Assembly: GCA_018675825.1 (NCBI GenBank)
Contig: JABGXK010000215.1
Span: 1 to 10,186 of the forward strand
Direction: 5' to 3'
Length of the DNA stretch: 10,186 bases
Origin: Flavobacteriales bacterium
GTDB lineage: Bacteria > Bacteroidota > Bacteroidia > Flavobacteriales > BACL11
The notes under the pieces: model-generated
The model's database searches: none
What the model was told of the DNA's origin: nothing
The model's input: the letters and a program-made list of their open reading frames with translations, nothing else
Program-made: the position numbers and the translations under genes
In this document: positions 1-7,000 of the stretch, piece after piece
How the letters are laid out: every line of letters begins with the position of its first letter
Position numbering within the stretch: position 1 is the stretch's first letter

Positions 1-329
1 GAAAATATAAAACAAACTTTACTCCACATGCAGATTGTGGAGATAATGTTGTTATAATAAATGCTTCCAAGATAGTTATGACTGGAGATAAGTTAAATAA
101 AAGAGAAATTTTTAGTCACACTGGTTTTCCTGGTGGTCAAAAAAGAATTACACCAAGTGAAATGTTAGCAAAAGATGGCACCTCAGTGGTAAGACATGCT
201 ATTAAAGGAATGCTTCCAAAAAATAAACTAGGTGCAGCTATCTTAAAGAACTGCTATATTTTTTCAGAAGGTGAGCATGATAAAGAAGCTCAAAAACCAA
301 CTTCATTAAACTTAAACAATCTAATTTAA
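1..329 (+). CDS. rplM: 50S ribosomal protein L13, 3' part (5' end outside the window)
   Basis: L13 is an early-assembling protein of the large ribosomal subunit that binds 23S rRNA. The reading frame is open from base 3 (bases 1-2 finish a cut codon) to TAA at 327-329, giving about 108 C-terminal residues, roughly the last two thirds of the usual ~150. Family hallmarks are visible: YKTNFTPHADCGD, then VVIINASKIVMTGDK, the HTGFPGGQK segment, and the VRHAIKGMLPKNKLG motif that marks the conserved end of the L13 fold. The ATG at 78 is internal (the Met of VMTGDK), not the true start, because strong L13 similarity continues upstream to the window edge. rpsI follows after 2 bases, the classic rplM-rpsI pair, so the two are surely co-transcribed and probably translationally coupled. 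Nothing looks truncated apart from the window edge. Confidence 0.97.
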   Translation, partial: KYKTNFTPHADCGDNVVIINASKIVMTGDKLNKREIFSHTGFPGGQKRITPSEMLAKDGTSVVRHAIKGMLPKNKLGAAILKNCYIFSEGEHDKEAQKPTSLNLNNLI

Positions 330-331
330 TT

Positions 332-718
332 ATGGATACAATTCACACTATCGGAAGACGAAAAGCCTCTGTTGCTAGAATATATATGAGTAAAGGGAAA
401 GGTATTATTACTGTAAATAAAAAAAATTATAAAGATTTTTTTCCAGTAGAAGTATTACAGAAAAAAGTTGTTCAGCCATTTACAGCTTTAGAGCTTGAAG
501 GTAAGTTTGATGTGAAAGTTAATGTTAATGGTGGGGGGAATACTGGTCAAGCAGATGCAATTAAATTAGCAATTGCTCGAGCATTATGTAAATTAGATGA
601 GGAAAATAGATCAGCACTTAAAGTTGAAGGATTATTAACAAGAGACTCTAGAGTTGTTGAAAGAAAAAAACCTGGACAAAAGAAAGCAAGAAAGAAATTC
701 CAGTGGGTTAAAAGATAA
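332..718 (+). CDS. rpsI: 30S ribosomal protein S9
   Basis: S9 is a small-subunit head protein whose C-terminal tail reaches the P-site tRNA. The 128-residue product has normal bacterial length. It shows the N-terminal GRRKASVAR motif (residues 8-16), the glycine-rich VNGGGNTGQADAIKLAIARAL region (about 65-85) and the basic C-terminal run LLTRDSRVVERKKPGQ followed by KKARKK. The last six residues are FQWVKR, where almost all bacterial S9 proteins end in FQFSKR: the final Lys-Arg pair is kept, but Phe and Ser are replaced by Trp and Val. The ATG at 332 lies 2 bases after the rplM stop and has no Shine-Dalgarno site, only A/T-rich sequence, as is normal in Bacteroidota. It is the second gene visible in the ribosomal operon and is followed by the 90-base leader of rpsB. 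Confidence 0.97.
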   Translation: MDTIHTIGRRKASVARIYMSKGKGIITVNKKNYKDFFPVEVLQKKVVQPFTALELEGKFDVKVNVNGGGNTGQADAIKLAIARALCKLDEENRSALKVEGLLTRDSRVVERKKPGQKKARKKFQWVKR

Positions 719-731
719 ATTATTAATTATT

Positions 732-746
732 GTTTAGTATCTAAAC
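732..746 (+). promoter_or_regulatory. Hairpin 1 in the rpsI-rpsB spacer
   Basis: A perfect inverted repeat, GTTTAG (732-737), loop TAT (738-740), CTAAAC (741-746), lies 13 bases after the rpsI stop. No T-run follows, so it is not a typical intrinsic terminator. It is more likely part of an RNA leader or processing element upstream of rpsB. Such a weak six-pair stem could be fortuitous in AT-rich DNA; the presence of a second, longer hairpin directly downstream is what makes it worth noting. Confidence 0.4.
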
Positions 747-752
747 TATATA

Positions 753-778
753 AGATAAGTACTAACTTCTACTTATTT
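753..778 (+). promoter_or_regulatory. Hairpin 2, candidate rpsB leader structure
   Basis: The arms AGATAAGTA (753-761) and TACTTATTT (770-778) can form a nine-pair RNA stem with one G-U pair, closing the eight-base loop CTAACTTC. The hairpin lies about 30 bases before the rpsB start. Autogenous control of rpsB-tsf by S2 binding to its mRNA leader is established in Escherichia coli and relatives. A similar role here is inference from position only, since I cannot recognise a known Bacteroidota S2 leader from the sequence. No T-run follows, so termination is unlikely. Confidence 0.45.
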
Positions 779-808
779 AGTTGAATAAACTTAAAAAAGA
801 AAGTAAAC

Positions 809-1567
809 ATGTCAAGAACAAATTTTAAAGAATTACTAGAAGCTGGTGTTCATTTTGGACATCTAAAAAAGAAATATAATCCAGCAATGTCTCCATATGT
901 TTTTATGGAAAAAAATGGAATACATATTATCGATCTTAACAAAACAGTTGCAATGCTTGAAGATGCTACAGCTGCTATGAAACAAATTGCTAAATCAGGA
1001 AAAAAAATACTTTTTGTTGCAACAAAAAAACAAGCTAAATCTATTGTTGCAGAAGGAGCTAATAAACTAAATATGCCGTTTATCACTGAAAGATGGCCAG
1101 GAGGTTTATTAACTAATTTTGCTACTATAAGAAAATCTATTAAAAAAATGGATGGAATTGATAAAATGAAAGTTGATGGTACTTTTGAATCTTTATCTAA
1201 AAGAGAACGATTACAAATAAATAGGACTAGAGAAAAATTAGAAATTAATTTTGGTAGTATAGTAAAGATGAATCGTATGCCAGAAGCAATTTTTATTGTT
1301 GATATCAACAAGGAGCATATTGCTGTTAAAGAATCATCAAAGCTGGGAATCCGTTCATTTGCTGTTACAGATACTAACACAAACCCTAATTATGTTAACT
1401 TTCCAATTCCAGCTAATGATGATGCCTCTAAATCTATTGATTATATTATGAGTATTGTTTTTCAAGCTGTTTCTGAAGGATTAGAAGAGCGAGCAGAAGA
1501 TCAAAATACAAAAGCAATAGAAAAACAGAAAAAAGCTAAGAAAATTTCTGAGGATTCTAAAGTTTAA
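809..1567 (+). CDS. rpsB: 30S ribosomal protein S2
   Basis: S2 binds late at the neck of the small subunit, where with S1 it supports mRNA binding. The product is 252 residues, of normal length. Recognisable segments are FKELLEAGVHFGH (6-18), NGIHIIDLNKT (36-46), the ATKKQAK stretch (71-77), ERWPGGLLTNF (94-104), the central coiled-coil hairpin (about 108-150) with GTFESLSKRER, and the conserved FPIPANDDASKSIDY (198-212). The last ~30 residues are a charged, lysine-rich tail with no fixed consensus. The ATG at 809 follows AAAAAAGAAAGTAAAC, purine-rich but without a true Shine-Dalgarno core, and gives the expected N-terminus. tsf follows after 23 bases, the near-universal rpsB-tsf pair. I saw no clear Bacteroidota promoter (TTG / TAnnTTTG) in the spacer before it, so it probably depends on transcription from upstream of rplM, possibly modulated by the two leader hairpins. 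Confidence 0.98.
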   Translation: MSRTNFKELLEAGVHFGHLKKKYNPAMSPYVFMEKNGIHIIDLNKTVAMLEDATAAMKQIAKSGKKILFVATKKQAKSIVAEGANKLNMPFITERWPGGLLTNFATIRKSIKKMDGIDKMKVDGTFESLSKRERLQINRTREKLEINFGSIVKMNRMPEAIFIVDINKEHIAVKESSKLGIRSFAVTDTNTNPNYVNFPIPANDDASKSIDYIMSIVFQAVSEGLEERAEDQNTKAIEKQKKAKKISEDSKV

Positions 1568-1590
1568 GTTAGTGATATAAATAAAAAAAG

Positions 1591-2418
1591 ATGACAAATA
1601 TTTCAGCATCAGATGTAGGTAAACTAAGAAAACAAACTGGTTCAGGCATGATGGATTGTAAGAATGCTCTTGTCGAATCAAATGGGGACTTTGATATTGC
1701 AGTTGATATTTTACGTAAAAAAGGTCAGAAGGTTGCAGCTAAGAGAGCTGATAGACAAGCAATGGAAGGAGTTGTTATTGCTAGAAATAACACATCTAAT
1801 AATAAAGCGGTATTAATTTCTTTAAATTGTGAAACAGACTTTGTTGCAAAAAATGAAGATTTCATTAATATCGCAAATCACATACTAGATAAAGCAATTT
1901 CTAGTGATATGTCGGTTAGTGATGATATAAATGATCTTATATATGATAGTGGAATGACTGTTGCTGAGAAAATTATTGAACAAACCGGAGTAATTGGCGA
2001 AAAGATCGAGATTAGCGCTCATGTTGTTGAAGATATTCAAGTTAGTTCATATGTTCATGCTGGCAATAGACTAGCTACTCTTGTTGGTTTTAATAATAAG
2101 GCTGACGATCAAGTTACTAGGGATATTGCTATGCAAATTGCGGCTATGAACCCTCTTTCTATTGATAAAGATGGTATTGATCAATTAACAATTGATAGAG
2201 AATTAGAGATAGCAAAAGATTTAGCTAGAAAAGAAGGAAAACCAGAAGCAATCCTTGATAAAATTGCTATAGGAAGATTAAATAAGTTTTATAAAGAAAA
2301 CACTTTGCTAAATCAAGGTTTTATAAAAGAAGGTAAGAAAACTGTTGCTCAATATTTGAAAGAGCACAATATGGAATTATCAGTTACTTGTTTCAAAAGA
2401 GTAGCATTAGGAAATTAA
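1591..2418 (+). CDS. tsf: Translation elongation factor EF-Ts
   Basis: EF-Ts is the nucleotide exchange factor that recycles EF-Tu from its GDP to its GTP form in the cytoplasm. The product is 275 residues, the usual size for this phylum. The N-terminal UBA-like EF-Tu-binding domain (about 5-45) carries VGKLRKQTGSGMMDCKNAL and ILRKKGQKVAAKRADR. The core then has the diagnostic CETDFVAKNEDF (80-91), whose Thr-Asp-Phe-Val contacts the Mg/P-loop region of EF-Tu. The second dimerization subdomain includes HVVEDIQVSSYVHAGNR and DIAMQIAAMNP (about 179-189). The C-terminal region has GKPEAILDKIAIGRLNKFY and NMELSVTCFKRV. The ATG at 1591 sits behind AAATAAAAAAAG and gives the expected start. It is the last gene of the ribosomal unit, with a strong terminator beginning 6 bases after its stop. 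Confidence 0.98.
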   Translation: MTNISASDVGKLRKQTGSGMMDCKNALVESNGDFDIAVDILRKKGQKVAAKRADRQAMEGVVIARNNTSNNKAVLISLNCETDFVAKNEDFINIANHILDKAISSDMSVSDDINDLIYDSGMTVAEKIIEQTGVIGEKIEISAHVVEDIQVSSYVHAGNRLATLVGFNNKADDQVTRDIAMQIAAMNPLSIDKDGIDQLTIDRELEIAKDLARKEGKPEAILDKIAIGRLNKFYKENTLLNQGFIKEGKKTVAQYLKEHNMELSVTCFKRVALGN

Positions 2419-2424
2419 AATTTT

Positions 2425-2453
2425 AAAGAGATTAGTGATAATCTCTTTTTTTT
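2425..2453 (+). terminator. Intrinsic terminator after tsf
   Basis: A perfect ten-pair inverted repeat, AAAGAGATTA (2425-2434) and TAATCTCTTT (2439-2448), closes the tetraloop GTGA, a member of the stable GNRA loop class. The right arm runs straight into further T residues, so the T-run covers 2446-2453. This is the textbook form of a Rho-independent terminator, and the run of A at the 5' side adds pairing potential. It separates rplM-rpsI-rpsB-tsf from pyrH-frr, though pyrH starts only 17 bases after the T-run, so partial read-through or a promoter inside tsf is needed for pyrH expression. Confidence 0.9.
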
Positions 2454-2470
2454 AAGTAAAATTTTAAAAA

Positions 2471-3178
2471 ATGAAATATAATAGAATACTTTTAAAACTT
2501 AGTGGAGAAGCATTAATGGGTGAACAACAATACGGAATTGATTCGTTAGTATTAAGTACATATGCTTCAGAAATCCAATCTGTTGTTAATTTAGGATGTC
2601 AAGTAGCCGTTGTGATAGGTGGAGGTAATATATATAGAGGGATTCAGTCAGAAGAATCTGGTTTTGATAGGGTCCAGGGTGATCATATGGGTATGCTAGC
2701 AACAATTATTAATGGTATGGCTTTACAGTCAGCATTAGAATCTTTAGATATTGATACTAGACTGCAAACAGCAATAAATATGGAGCAAATAGCCGAACCT
2801 TATATAAGAAGACGTGCTATGCGACATTTAGATAAAAAAAGAGTAGTAATTTTTGGAGGAGGAACAGGTAATCCGTATTTTACTACTGATACTACTGCTG
2901 CTTTAAGAGCTATTGAGATTGAAGCAGATATTATTTTAAAAGGAACAAGAGTAGATGGTATATATTCTGCTGATCCTGAAAAGGATCTATCTGCTAAAAA
3001 ATATGATACGATATCTTTTGATGAGGTTTACGATTTGAGTTTAAAAGTTATGGATTTAACAGCATTTACATTATGTAAGGAAAATAAATTACCTATTAAT
3101 GTTTTTAACATGAATACTAAAGGTAATCTAATGAAAGTATGTGATGGCATAGCTGTTGGAACATTAGTTACATTATAA
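2471..3178 (+). CDS. pyrH: Uridylate kinase (UMP kinase)
   Basis: PyrH phosphorylates UMP to UDP with ATP in pyrimidine nucleotide synthesis. It is a cytoplasmic hexamer of the amino acid kinase fold, unrelated to eukaryotic UMP/CMP kinases. The 235-residue product is complete. Motifs in order are LLKLSGEALMG (7-17, phosphate-binding Lys and SGE), VVIGGGNIYRG (47-57), GDHMGMLATIINGMALQ (70-86, UMP-binding Asp 71), IFGGGTGNPYFTTDTTAALR (127-146) and KGTRVDGIYSADP (157-169). These are the complete bacterial PyrH signature and no key residue is missing. The ATG at 2471 follows AAAAAA with no Shine-Dalgarno site. frr follows after 11 bases, and pyrH-frr is a widely conserved pair found after rpsB-tsf in many bacteria. 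Expression may be set by read-through of the terminator just upstream or by a promoter within tsf that I could not identify. Confidence 0.98.
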   Translation: MKYNRILLKLSGEALMGEQQYGIDSLVLSTYASEIQSVVNLGCQVAVVIGGGNIYRGIQSEESGFDRVQGDHMGMLATIINGMALQSALESLDIDTRLQTAINMEQIAEPYIRRRAMRHLDKKRVVIFGGGTGNPYFTTDTTAALRAIEIEADIILKGTRVDGIYSADPEKDLSAKKYDTISFDEVYDLSLKVMDLTAFTLCKENKLPINVFNMNTKGNLMKVCDGIAVGTLVTL

Positions 3179-3189
3179 AATAAATTATT

Positions 3190-3753
3190 ATGAATGACGA
3201 TATATTGTTTTGTTTAGATATAACAAAAGAACAAATGGAAGAGAGTATTGATCACTTAGAATTAAATCTCTCTAAGATTAGAGCAGGTAAGGCTTCACCT
3301 CAAATGCTTAGAGCTGTAAAAGTAGATTATTATGGTTCTATTACTCCACTTTCTCAAACTGCTAATATTTCAACCCCTGATTCTCAAACAATCATAATTC
3401 AGCCATTTGATAAAACAATCATTCCTTTAATAGAACAGGCAATCTTAGATGCTCAGCTTGGCTTTAATCCTTCAAACAATGGTGAGAAAGTAATAATTAA
3501 TGTACCGTCTCTAACAGAGGAAAGAAGAATAGATTTAGTTAGACAAGCCAAAACTGAGATTGAAAAATCTAAAATAAGTTGTCGTAATATTAGACAAAAA
3601 TCAAATGATGAATTAAAGAAAATTAGTAAAGAAGGAGTTTCTGAAGATGTAATTAGAGAGGCAGAAGAAAAAGTTCAATCAATTACTAATAATTTCACCA
3701 GTAAGATTGATGATATTTTTATTTTGAAAGAATCTGATATTATGAGAGTTTAA
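3190..3753 (+). CDS. frr: Ribosome recycling factor
   Basis: RRF acts with EF-G to split the post-termination ribosome into subunits. The product is 187 residues, close to the family norm of about 185. It has the three-helix-bundle domain interrupted by a small beta domain. Diagnostic segments are LSKIRAGKASPQML (27-40), VDYYGSITPLSQTANIST (45-62), IIIQPFDK (68-75), the VPSLTEERRIDLVRQAK strand-to-helix junction (105-121) and the CRNIRQKSNDELKK helix (131-144), which contains the arginines that contact 23S rRNA. The residue after NIR is Gln, where a basic residue is common. The start at 3190 gives an N-terminus (MNDDILFCLDITKEQMEESI) like other flavobacterial RRFs. The later Met at residue 16 would remove part of the first helix. 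It lies 11 bases after pyrH and 59 bases before the transporter gene. Confidence 0.98.
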   Translation: MNDDILFCLDITKEQMEESIDHLELNLSKIRAGKASPQMLRAVKVDYYGSITPLSQTANISTPDSQTIIIQPFDKTIIPLIEQAILDAQLGFNPSNNGEKVIINVPSLTEERRIDLVRQAKTEIEKSKISCRNIRQKSNDELKKISKEGVSEDVIREAEEKVQSITNNFTSKIDDIFILKESDIMRV

Positions 3754-3812
3754 TATAGTTTTCTACTAGTAAATATGTTAATGAACAGCTTGTCAAAAGA
3801 AGATAGTTAATT

Positions 3813-6143
3813 ATGTGGAATGCTTTATCAAGTATTATACTTAAATATCGAATATTATTTGCCGTTATTATTTGTGTAATAACTGCTATAATGGCTAAAC
3901 ATGCTGTTAATGTCGAGTATTCTGTAGAAAGAGCAAAAATCTTACCCCCTACACATCAAGTTTTTTTAGAAAATCAAAAGTTTCAAAAAACATATGGTAA
4001 TCATCATGTAATGGCTATTGCTATTACAGATTCTAATTTTTTTAATCTAGATAATTTTGCTACTTGGGATAATCTGTGTAATAAAATAGACAAGATAAAT
4101 GGTGTAGATAATATTATTTCTGTTAATAAATTATCAAAATTAGTAAAGGATACTGCAGAGCAGAAATTTGAAATTAAATCATGGTTTCCCAAAAACATAT
4201 CATCTCAAGAGATATTAGACTCTTTAGTTCTTGATTTAGATAAACAAAAGTTTTATGATGGTATTTTTAGTGATAATAATACTGGTACTTTAGTTCTTAT
4301 TGATTTAAATAATGAAATTATTAACTCTAAGAAAAGAGATGAACTAGTTTTTTCAATAAAGGACCTTTCTGACCAATACTCTAAAAAGTATGATGTTGAC
4401 ATACATTATTCTGGCATGCCATATATGAGAAGTGTTCAATCAGTTAGTTTAAAAAAGGAAATAACATTATTTATTTTTTTAACATTATTTATAACATCAT
4501 TTATTCTTTTTCTATTCTTTAGATCATTTAAGGCAATGTTTACCTCAATATTTGTTGTTGTACTTGGTGTAATATGGGCTTTTGGATTTATAGAAATATT
4601 TAATTTTAAGATTACTCTTTTAACAGCATTAGTCCCCCCTTTACTAATTGTTATAGGAATACCAAACTGTATCTTTTTAATTAATAAGTTTCATAATGAA
4701 TATAGAAAAAATAATAATAAAATTAAATCATTAAAAATTATGATTAGTAAGATTGGTAATATAACCTTACTTACTAATGTTACTACGGCAACAGGTTTTG
4801 CTGCTTTTATTTTAACAAATAGTCAATCATTACGAGAATTTGGAATAGTCTCTTCCTTAAATGTTATAGCTATTTTTATTTTATCTTTAATTATTATTCC
4901 AATATTTTTCTCATTTTTTAGTCCTCCAAAACCTAATCACACTAAGCATTTAGATAGGAAGTGGGTTGTTTCTATAGTTAATTATTTAATTTATTTAGTT
5001 AAGTCTAAAAGAAGTGTAATATATTACATCACTATATCAGTAATAATACTTGGCTGTATAGGTTTAACTCAAATTAACCGGACTGGTAATCTTAGTGATG
5101 ATTTTAATAAAGAAGATGTATTATATAATGACTTAAAGTTTTTTGAAAATAAATATGGAGGAGTATTACCACTAGAAATTTTAGTTAATACAAAAAAAAG
5201 GAATGGCCTTTTTAAATCATATAACTTAAAAAAAGTTGAGGAGTTATCAGCACTAATAGCAGAGTATCCTGATTTTTCTAAGCCATCTTCTTATATTGAT
5301 TTTATAAAATATACTAAACAAGTTTATTATAATAATAATCCGGACTATTATACTTTACCAAATAATCAAGAGCAGATTTTTTTAACAAAGTATATCTCTA
5401 ATACTAGTTCCAAAATGAACATGAGGAGTATGTTGGTTGACTCATTAAATCAAGAAGCGCGTATTAGTTTAAGAATTAAAGACCTTAGTGCTACAGAAAT
5501 GGATGATATTATGATTGATTTAGCACCTAAAATCTCATCTATTTTTGATCCTGAAAAATATGATGTGATAATTACAGGTACCACTAAGGTCTTGTTAACT
5601 GGTACAAAGTATTTATTACAAAATTTATTTATAAGTTTATTTTTAGTTATTGTATTGATTTCGATTTTTATGGCTTGGATGTTTTCTTCATATAGGATGG
5701 TCTTAATTTCTCTTATACCCAACCTTATTCCTTTATTATTAACTGGAGCAATAATGGGATTTTTTGGTATAGCATTAAAACCTTCAACTATTTTAGTGTT
5801 TAGTATTGCTTTTGGAATCTCTGTAGATGATACAATTCATTTTTTAGCAAAGTATCGTCAAGAACTTATTTTAAATAAAGGATTAATTAAAAAATCTGTT
5901 TTTACTGCACTAAAAGAAACGGGTATTAGTATGTTATATACATCAGTTGTTTTATTCTTTGGATTTTTTATCTTTATAGCATCTGATTTTGGAGGAACAG
6001 TTGCATTAGGCGTGCTTGTTTCAATAACTCTTCTTGTTGCTATGTTATCTAATTTGTTGTTATTGCCAGCTTTATTGTTAACTTATGAAGAGGCTCTCAG
6101 TGTCAAAGGATCAAATAAGATAAGTATTAATTATAATAAATAA
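3813..6143 (+). CDS. RND superfamily transporter, MMPL/patched-like (COG1033 type)
   Basis: This is a predicted inner-membrane exporter of the RND superfamily, of the kind without a tripartite HAE1 signature. The product is 776 residues and shows the duplicated RND plan: helix 1 at about 13-30, a large periplasmic loop (31-215), five helices (about 217-369), helix 7 at about 401-418, a second loop (419-600) and five more helices (about 603-757), twelve in all. The second repeat carries FSIAFGISVDDTIHFLAKY (663-681), the acidic pair in helix 10 expected for proton relay. The matching site in the first repeat is GIPNC (282-286), with no acidic residue. Substrate is unknown. Relatives of this group move lipids or hopanoids, but nothing here fixes a substrate. 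The flavobacterial position next to frr appears conserved from general knowledge. The stop is 2 bases before rfbA, so the two are probably co-translated. Confidence 0.88.
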   Translation: MWNALSSIILKYRILFAVIICVITAIMAKHAVNVEYSVERAKILPPTHQVFLENQKFQKTYGNHHVMAIAITDSNFFNLDNFATWDNLCNKIDKINGVDNIISVNKLSKLVKDTAEQKFEIKSWFPKNISSQEILDSLVLDLDKQKFYDGIFSDNNTGTLVLIDLNNEIINSKKRDELVFSIKDLSDQYSKKYDVDIHYSGMPYMRSVQSVSLKKEITLFIFLTLFITSFILFLFFRSFKAMFTSIFVVVLGVIWAFGFIEIFNFKITLLTALVPPLLIVIGIPNCIFLINKFHNEYRKNNNKIKSLKIMISKIGNITLLTNVTTATGFAAFILTNSQSLREFGIVSSLNVIAIFILSLIIIPIFFSFFSPPKPNHTKHLDRKWVVSIVNYLIYLVKSKRSVIYYITISVIILGCIGLTQINRTGNLSDDFNKEDVLYNDLKFFENKYGGVLPLEILVNTKKRNGLFKSYNLKKVEELSALIAEYPDFSKPSSYIDFIKYTKQVYYNNNPDYYTLPNNQEQIFLTKYISNTSSKMNMRSMLVDSLNQEARISLRIKDLSATEMDDIMIDLAPKISSIFDPEKYDVIITGTTKVLLTGTKYLLQNLFISLFLVIVLISIFMAWMFSSYRMVLISLIPNLIPLLLTGAIMGFFGIALKPSTILVFSIAFGISVDDTIHFLAKYRQELILNKGLIKKSVFTALKETGISMLYTSVVLFFGFFIFIASDFGGTVALGVLVSITLLVAMLSNLLLLPALLLTYEEALSVKGSNKISINYNK

Positions 6144-6145
6144 TC

Positions 6146-7000
6146 ATGAAAGGAATTATTTTAGCTGGAGGCTCAGGAACTAGACTTCATCCTATTACTT
6201 TAGCATTAAGTAAACAGATGATTCCTGTATATGATAAGCCTATGATATATTATCCGCTTTCTACATTATTATATGCTGGAATTAGAGAGGTTTTAATAAT
6301 ATCAACACCAAATGATTTACCAGTGTTTAAAAGGCTTCTTGGTGATGGTTCTCAATTAGGATGTAGTTTTTCATACCAAGAACAAAAAACCCCTAATGGT
6401 TTAGCTCAAGCATTTATTTTAGGCGAGAAATTTATTGGTAATGATAAAGTTTGTCTAATTTTAGGTGATAATATTTTTCAAATGAAAGTAAAAATGCTAT
6501 CTGATTGTTGTAATGTTGAGGGTGGTATTGTTTTTGGATATCATGTCAATGATCCGGAAAGGTATGGCGTTGTAGAATTTAATAACAATAATAAAGCTAT
6601 TTCTATTGAAGAAAAACCTAAGAATCCAAAATCAAATTATGCTGTTCCAGGTCTTTACTTTTATGACAACTCTGTTATAGAGGTTGCTAAGAAAATTAAA
6701 CCTTCTAATCGTGGGGAGTATGAGATAACTGATATAAATAAGGAATTTTTAAATAAAGGCACTTTAGATGTTAGGGTTTTAACTAGAGGTTCTGTATGGC
6801 TAGATACTGGAACAATATCCTCATTAATTCAAGCAAATCAGTATGTTCAAGTAGTTGAAGAAAGACAAGGAAGAAAAATTGGGTGTATTGAAGAAGCTGC
6901 ATATTACAGTAAATTCATTAATAATAAGCGATTACAAGAATTAGCTGAACCACTTAGAAAAAGTGGTTATGGTGAATATTTAATTAGTTTAATAAAATAA
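6146..7000 (+). CDS. rfbA: Glucose-1-phosphate thymidylyltransferase (RmlA/RfbA type)
   Basis: The enzyme joins glucose-1-phosphate and dTTP to form dTDP-glucose, the first step to dTDP-rhamnose and other deoxysugars of surface glycans. The product is 284 residues, close to the family's ~290. Motifs: MKGIILAGGSGTRLHPIT (1-18, the nucleotide-binding signature), KQMIPVYDKPMIYYPLSTL (23-41), QEQKTPNGLAQAF (78-90), LGDNIF (106-111, metal-binding Asp 108), HVNDPERYGVVEF (133-145), IEEKPKNPKSNYAVPGLYF (154-172), EYEITDIN (191-198) and VWLDTGT (217-223, second metal Asp 220). The loop after DNIF, normally beginning YG, reads QMKVKMLSDCCNVEGG and is about three residues shorter than in Escherichia coli RmlA. 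No rfbB, rfbC or rfbD is nearby. Its TAA stop shares an A with the next ATG, implying translational coupling. Confidence 0.93.
   Translation: MKGIILAGGSGTRLHPITLALSKQMIPVYDKPMIYYPLSTLLYAGIREVLIISTPNDLPVFKRLLGDGSQLGCSFSYQEQKTPNGLAQAFILGEKFIGNDKVCLILGDNIFQMKVKMLSDCCNVEGGIVFGYHVNDPERYGVVEFNNNNKAISIEEKPKNPKSNYAVPGLYFYDNSVIEVAKKIKPSNRGEYEITDINKEFLNKGTLDVRVLTRGSVWLDTGTISSLIQANQYVQVVEERQGRKIGCIEEAAYYSKFINNKRLQELAEPLRKSGYGEYLISLIK

Noticed and set aside
78..329. An independent 83-residue gene beginning at ATG 78
   Set aside because: L13 similarity continues in frame upstream to the window edge, so this ATG is an internal methionine of rplM.
850..1380. A long open frame on the - strand opposite rpsB (176 codons)
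   Set aside because: It lies wholly within a certain S2 gene, is rich in Ile/Ser/Phe as expected from the complement of AT-rich coding DNA, and resembles no known family.
2264..2290. Possible pyrH promoter inside tsf (TTG 2264-2266, TAAGTTTT 2283-2290)
   Set aside because: The spacer is 16 bases, shorter than usual, the -7 box has a mismatch, and it lies upstream of the terminator, so it would not bypass it.
2417..2468. Direct repeat AAAATTTTAAA on both sides of the tsf terminator (2417-2427 and 2458-2468), considered as target-site or recombination repeat
   Set aside because: It is low-complexity A/T sequence, partly forms the terminator arm and the pyrH leader, and nothing inserted lies between the copies.
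3754..3812. Gap between frr and the transporter gene, checked for a promoter or terminator
   Set aside because: A TAGTTTTC box at 3756-3763 has no TTG at a proper distance, and the palindrome TACTAGTA (3764-3771) has no loop or T-run; nothing supportable.
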